From positions 62,001 to 126,000 of the forward strand of contig NZ_JAAIII010000003.1 of assembly GCF_012932425.1 (NCBI RefSeq): a DNA stretch of 64,000 nucleotides, written 5' to 3'. A model generated the notes under the pieces. It was not told the origin of the DNA. It worked only from the letters and a program-made list of their open reading frames with translations, and made no database searches. A program made the translations under genes and the position numbers. Shown piece after piece: positions 63,473 through 64,000 of the stretch (the first letter of the stretch is position 1; each line of letters starts with the position of its first letter). This DNA comes from Bifidobacterium oedipodis (lineage in GTDB: Bacteria; Actinomycetota; Actinomycetes; Actinomycetales; Bifidobacteriaceae).

Positions 63473-64000
63473 TCACGGTTTCCAGTCGATGCCCTTGACC
63501 TGCAACCCGGTCTCCAGTTTCTCCATGGCCCTCAATCGTTCCGCGTTGCCGGCCTTCCTATAGTGTTCGGTCATCTTCACGTCCGAATGGCGCACGATCT
63601 CCTGTATCAGCTGCATGTCAACGCCCTGCGACGCCAGTAATGTGACCACGCTGTTGCGCGTCTCGTGCCCCGTATGCGTCTCAGGGTCGATGCCGCTTTC
63701 ACGCATCAATTGGTCGAAGTCGGCGGTGTCCTCACGTTTGCTGATAGGGCTTCCGTCGTCATGCCGGAACAACAGACCATGCGGGTTCGGCACGTCACTC
63801 ATCTCCAACAGGTAGGTGTCGAGCACGTTGGCGAGCATGGGGATTATCGGCACGCTGTCGCCCCTGTGGGACTTCGGCGTGACAAGGCACAATCCACCGT
63901 GAACCGGTATCAGCTCCGTTCCTTCGGGCACGCGCCATCTCGCCTGCGGGCATCTGCCGCCATGCATGTACCCGCACGTCGGCCTGCCGCCTGGCGTCGT
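63473..64000 (-). CDS. Prophage integrase (tyrosine recombinase), 5' end outside window
   Basis: The visible C-terminal part continues open to the window edge (YMHGGRCPQARWRVPEGTEL upstream). Catalytic elements: VTPKSHRGDSVPI with the Lys, HTGHETRNSVVTLLASQGVD with H-x-x-R, VRHSDVKMTEHYRK with the second His and the Tyr. It is distinct from the shufflon recombinase at 2069. The attachment site is not identified in the window. Confidence 0.88.
   Translation of the reverse strand, partial: TTPGGRPTCGYMHGGRCPQARWRVPEGTELIPVHGGLCLVTPKSHRGDSVPIIPMLANVLDTYLLEMSDVPNPHGLLFRHDDGSPISKREDTADFDQLMRESGIDPETHTGHETRNSVVTLLASQGVDMQLIQEIVRHSDVKMTEHYRKAGNAERLRAMEKLETGLQVKGIDWKP

Overview
The window looks like most of a temperate siphophage genome (an integrated prophage or an assembled phage) from a high-GC Gram-positive host, most likely Bifidobacterium. 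The reasons are the high GC content, a WhiB-type regulator, GTG/TTG starts, a DivIVA-like small protein, a type I-E-like CRISPR repeat, and a full siphovirus set of head, tail, lysis, replication and lysogeny genes. No host housekeeping gene is visible. The integrase runs off the right edge, and the left edge lies just beyond the lysis genes.

Layout. 1-1.9 kb: holin and endolysin. 1.9-4.4 kb: a shufflon-type invertible locus, with a tyrosine recombinase followed by six alternative C-terminal cassettes for the tail fibre. 4.1-31.7 kb, minus strand, read right to left: HNH nuclease, small and large terminase, portal, MuF-like protein, scaffold, decoration protein, major capsid, connectors, major tail protein, a diversity-generating retroelement (variable target gene, template repeat, reverse transcriptase), G/GT chaperones, tape measure, Dit, Tal, an Ig-like protein and the collagen-like fibre. 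31.8-32.0 kb: two tRNAs. 32.0-32.8 kb: an A-poor non-coding stretch. 33.0-42.0 kb, plus strand: small genes of mostly unknown function, with dyad-containing promoters and a four-repeat CRISPR-like array at 39.2-39.4 kb. 42.2-56.8 kb, minus strand: early genes including Erf, SSB, RusA, a replication initiator with internal 21-bp iterons, WhiB, MazG-like, Lar-like and a PD-(D/E)XK-like nuclease. 57.2-64 kb: lysogeny module with antirepressor, divergent Cro/CI-like regulators around operators, two ImmA/IrrE-like peptidases and the integrase.

The main message is that this phage carries two independent systems for diversifying host-contact proteins. One is a DGR: all 13 TR/VR differences fall at template adenines. 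The other is a multi-site DNA inversion locus that swaps lectin-like, collar-like and repeat-type fibre tips. The shufflon recombinase has an in-frame TAA at codon 50, so inversion may be frozen or may need readthrough or reinitiation.

A second theme is recoding. The major tail protein and the presumed head decoration protein each end at a textbook -1 slippery heptamer. In each case the -1 frame adds a related 33-34-residue tag that stops just before a terminator hairpin. The usual G/GT slippery site is also present. Other points of interest are the CRISPR-like repeats with compensatory stem changes, an expanded small-domain family in the early region, a probably leaderless repressor transcript and a recurrent hairpin family. 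Functional calls for the many small early genes are deliberately cautious.
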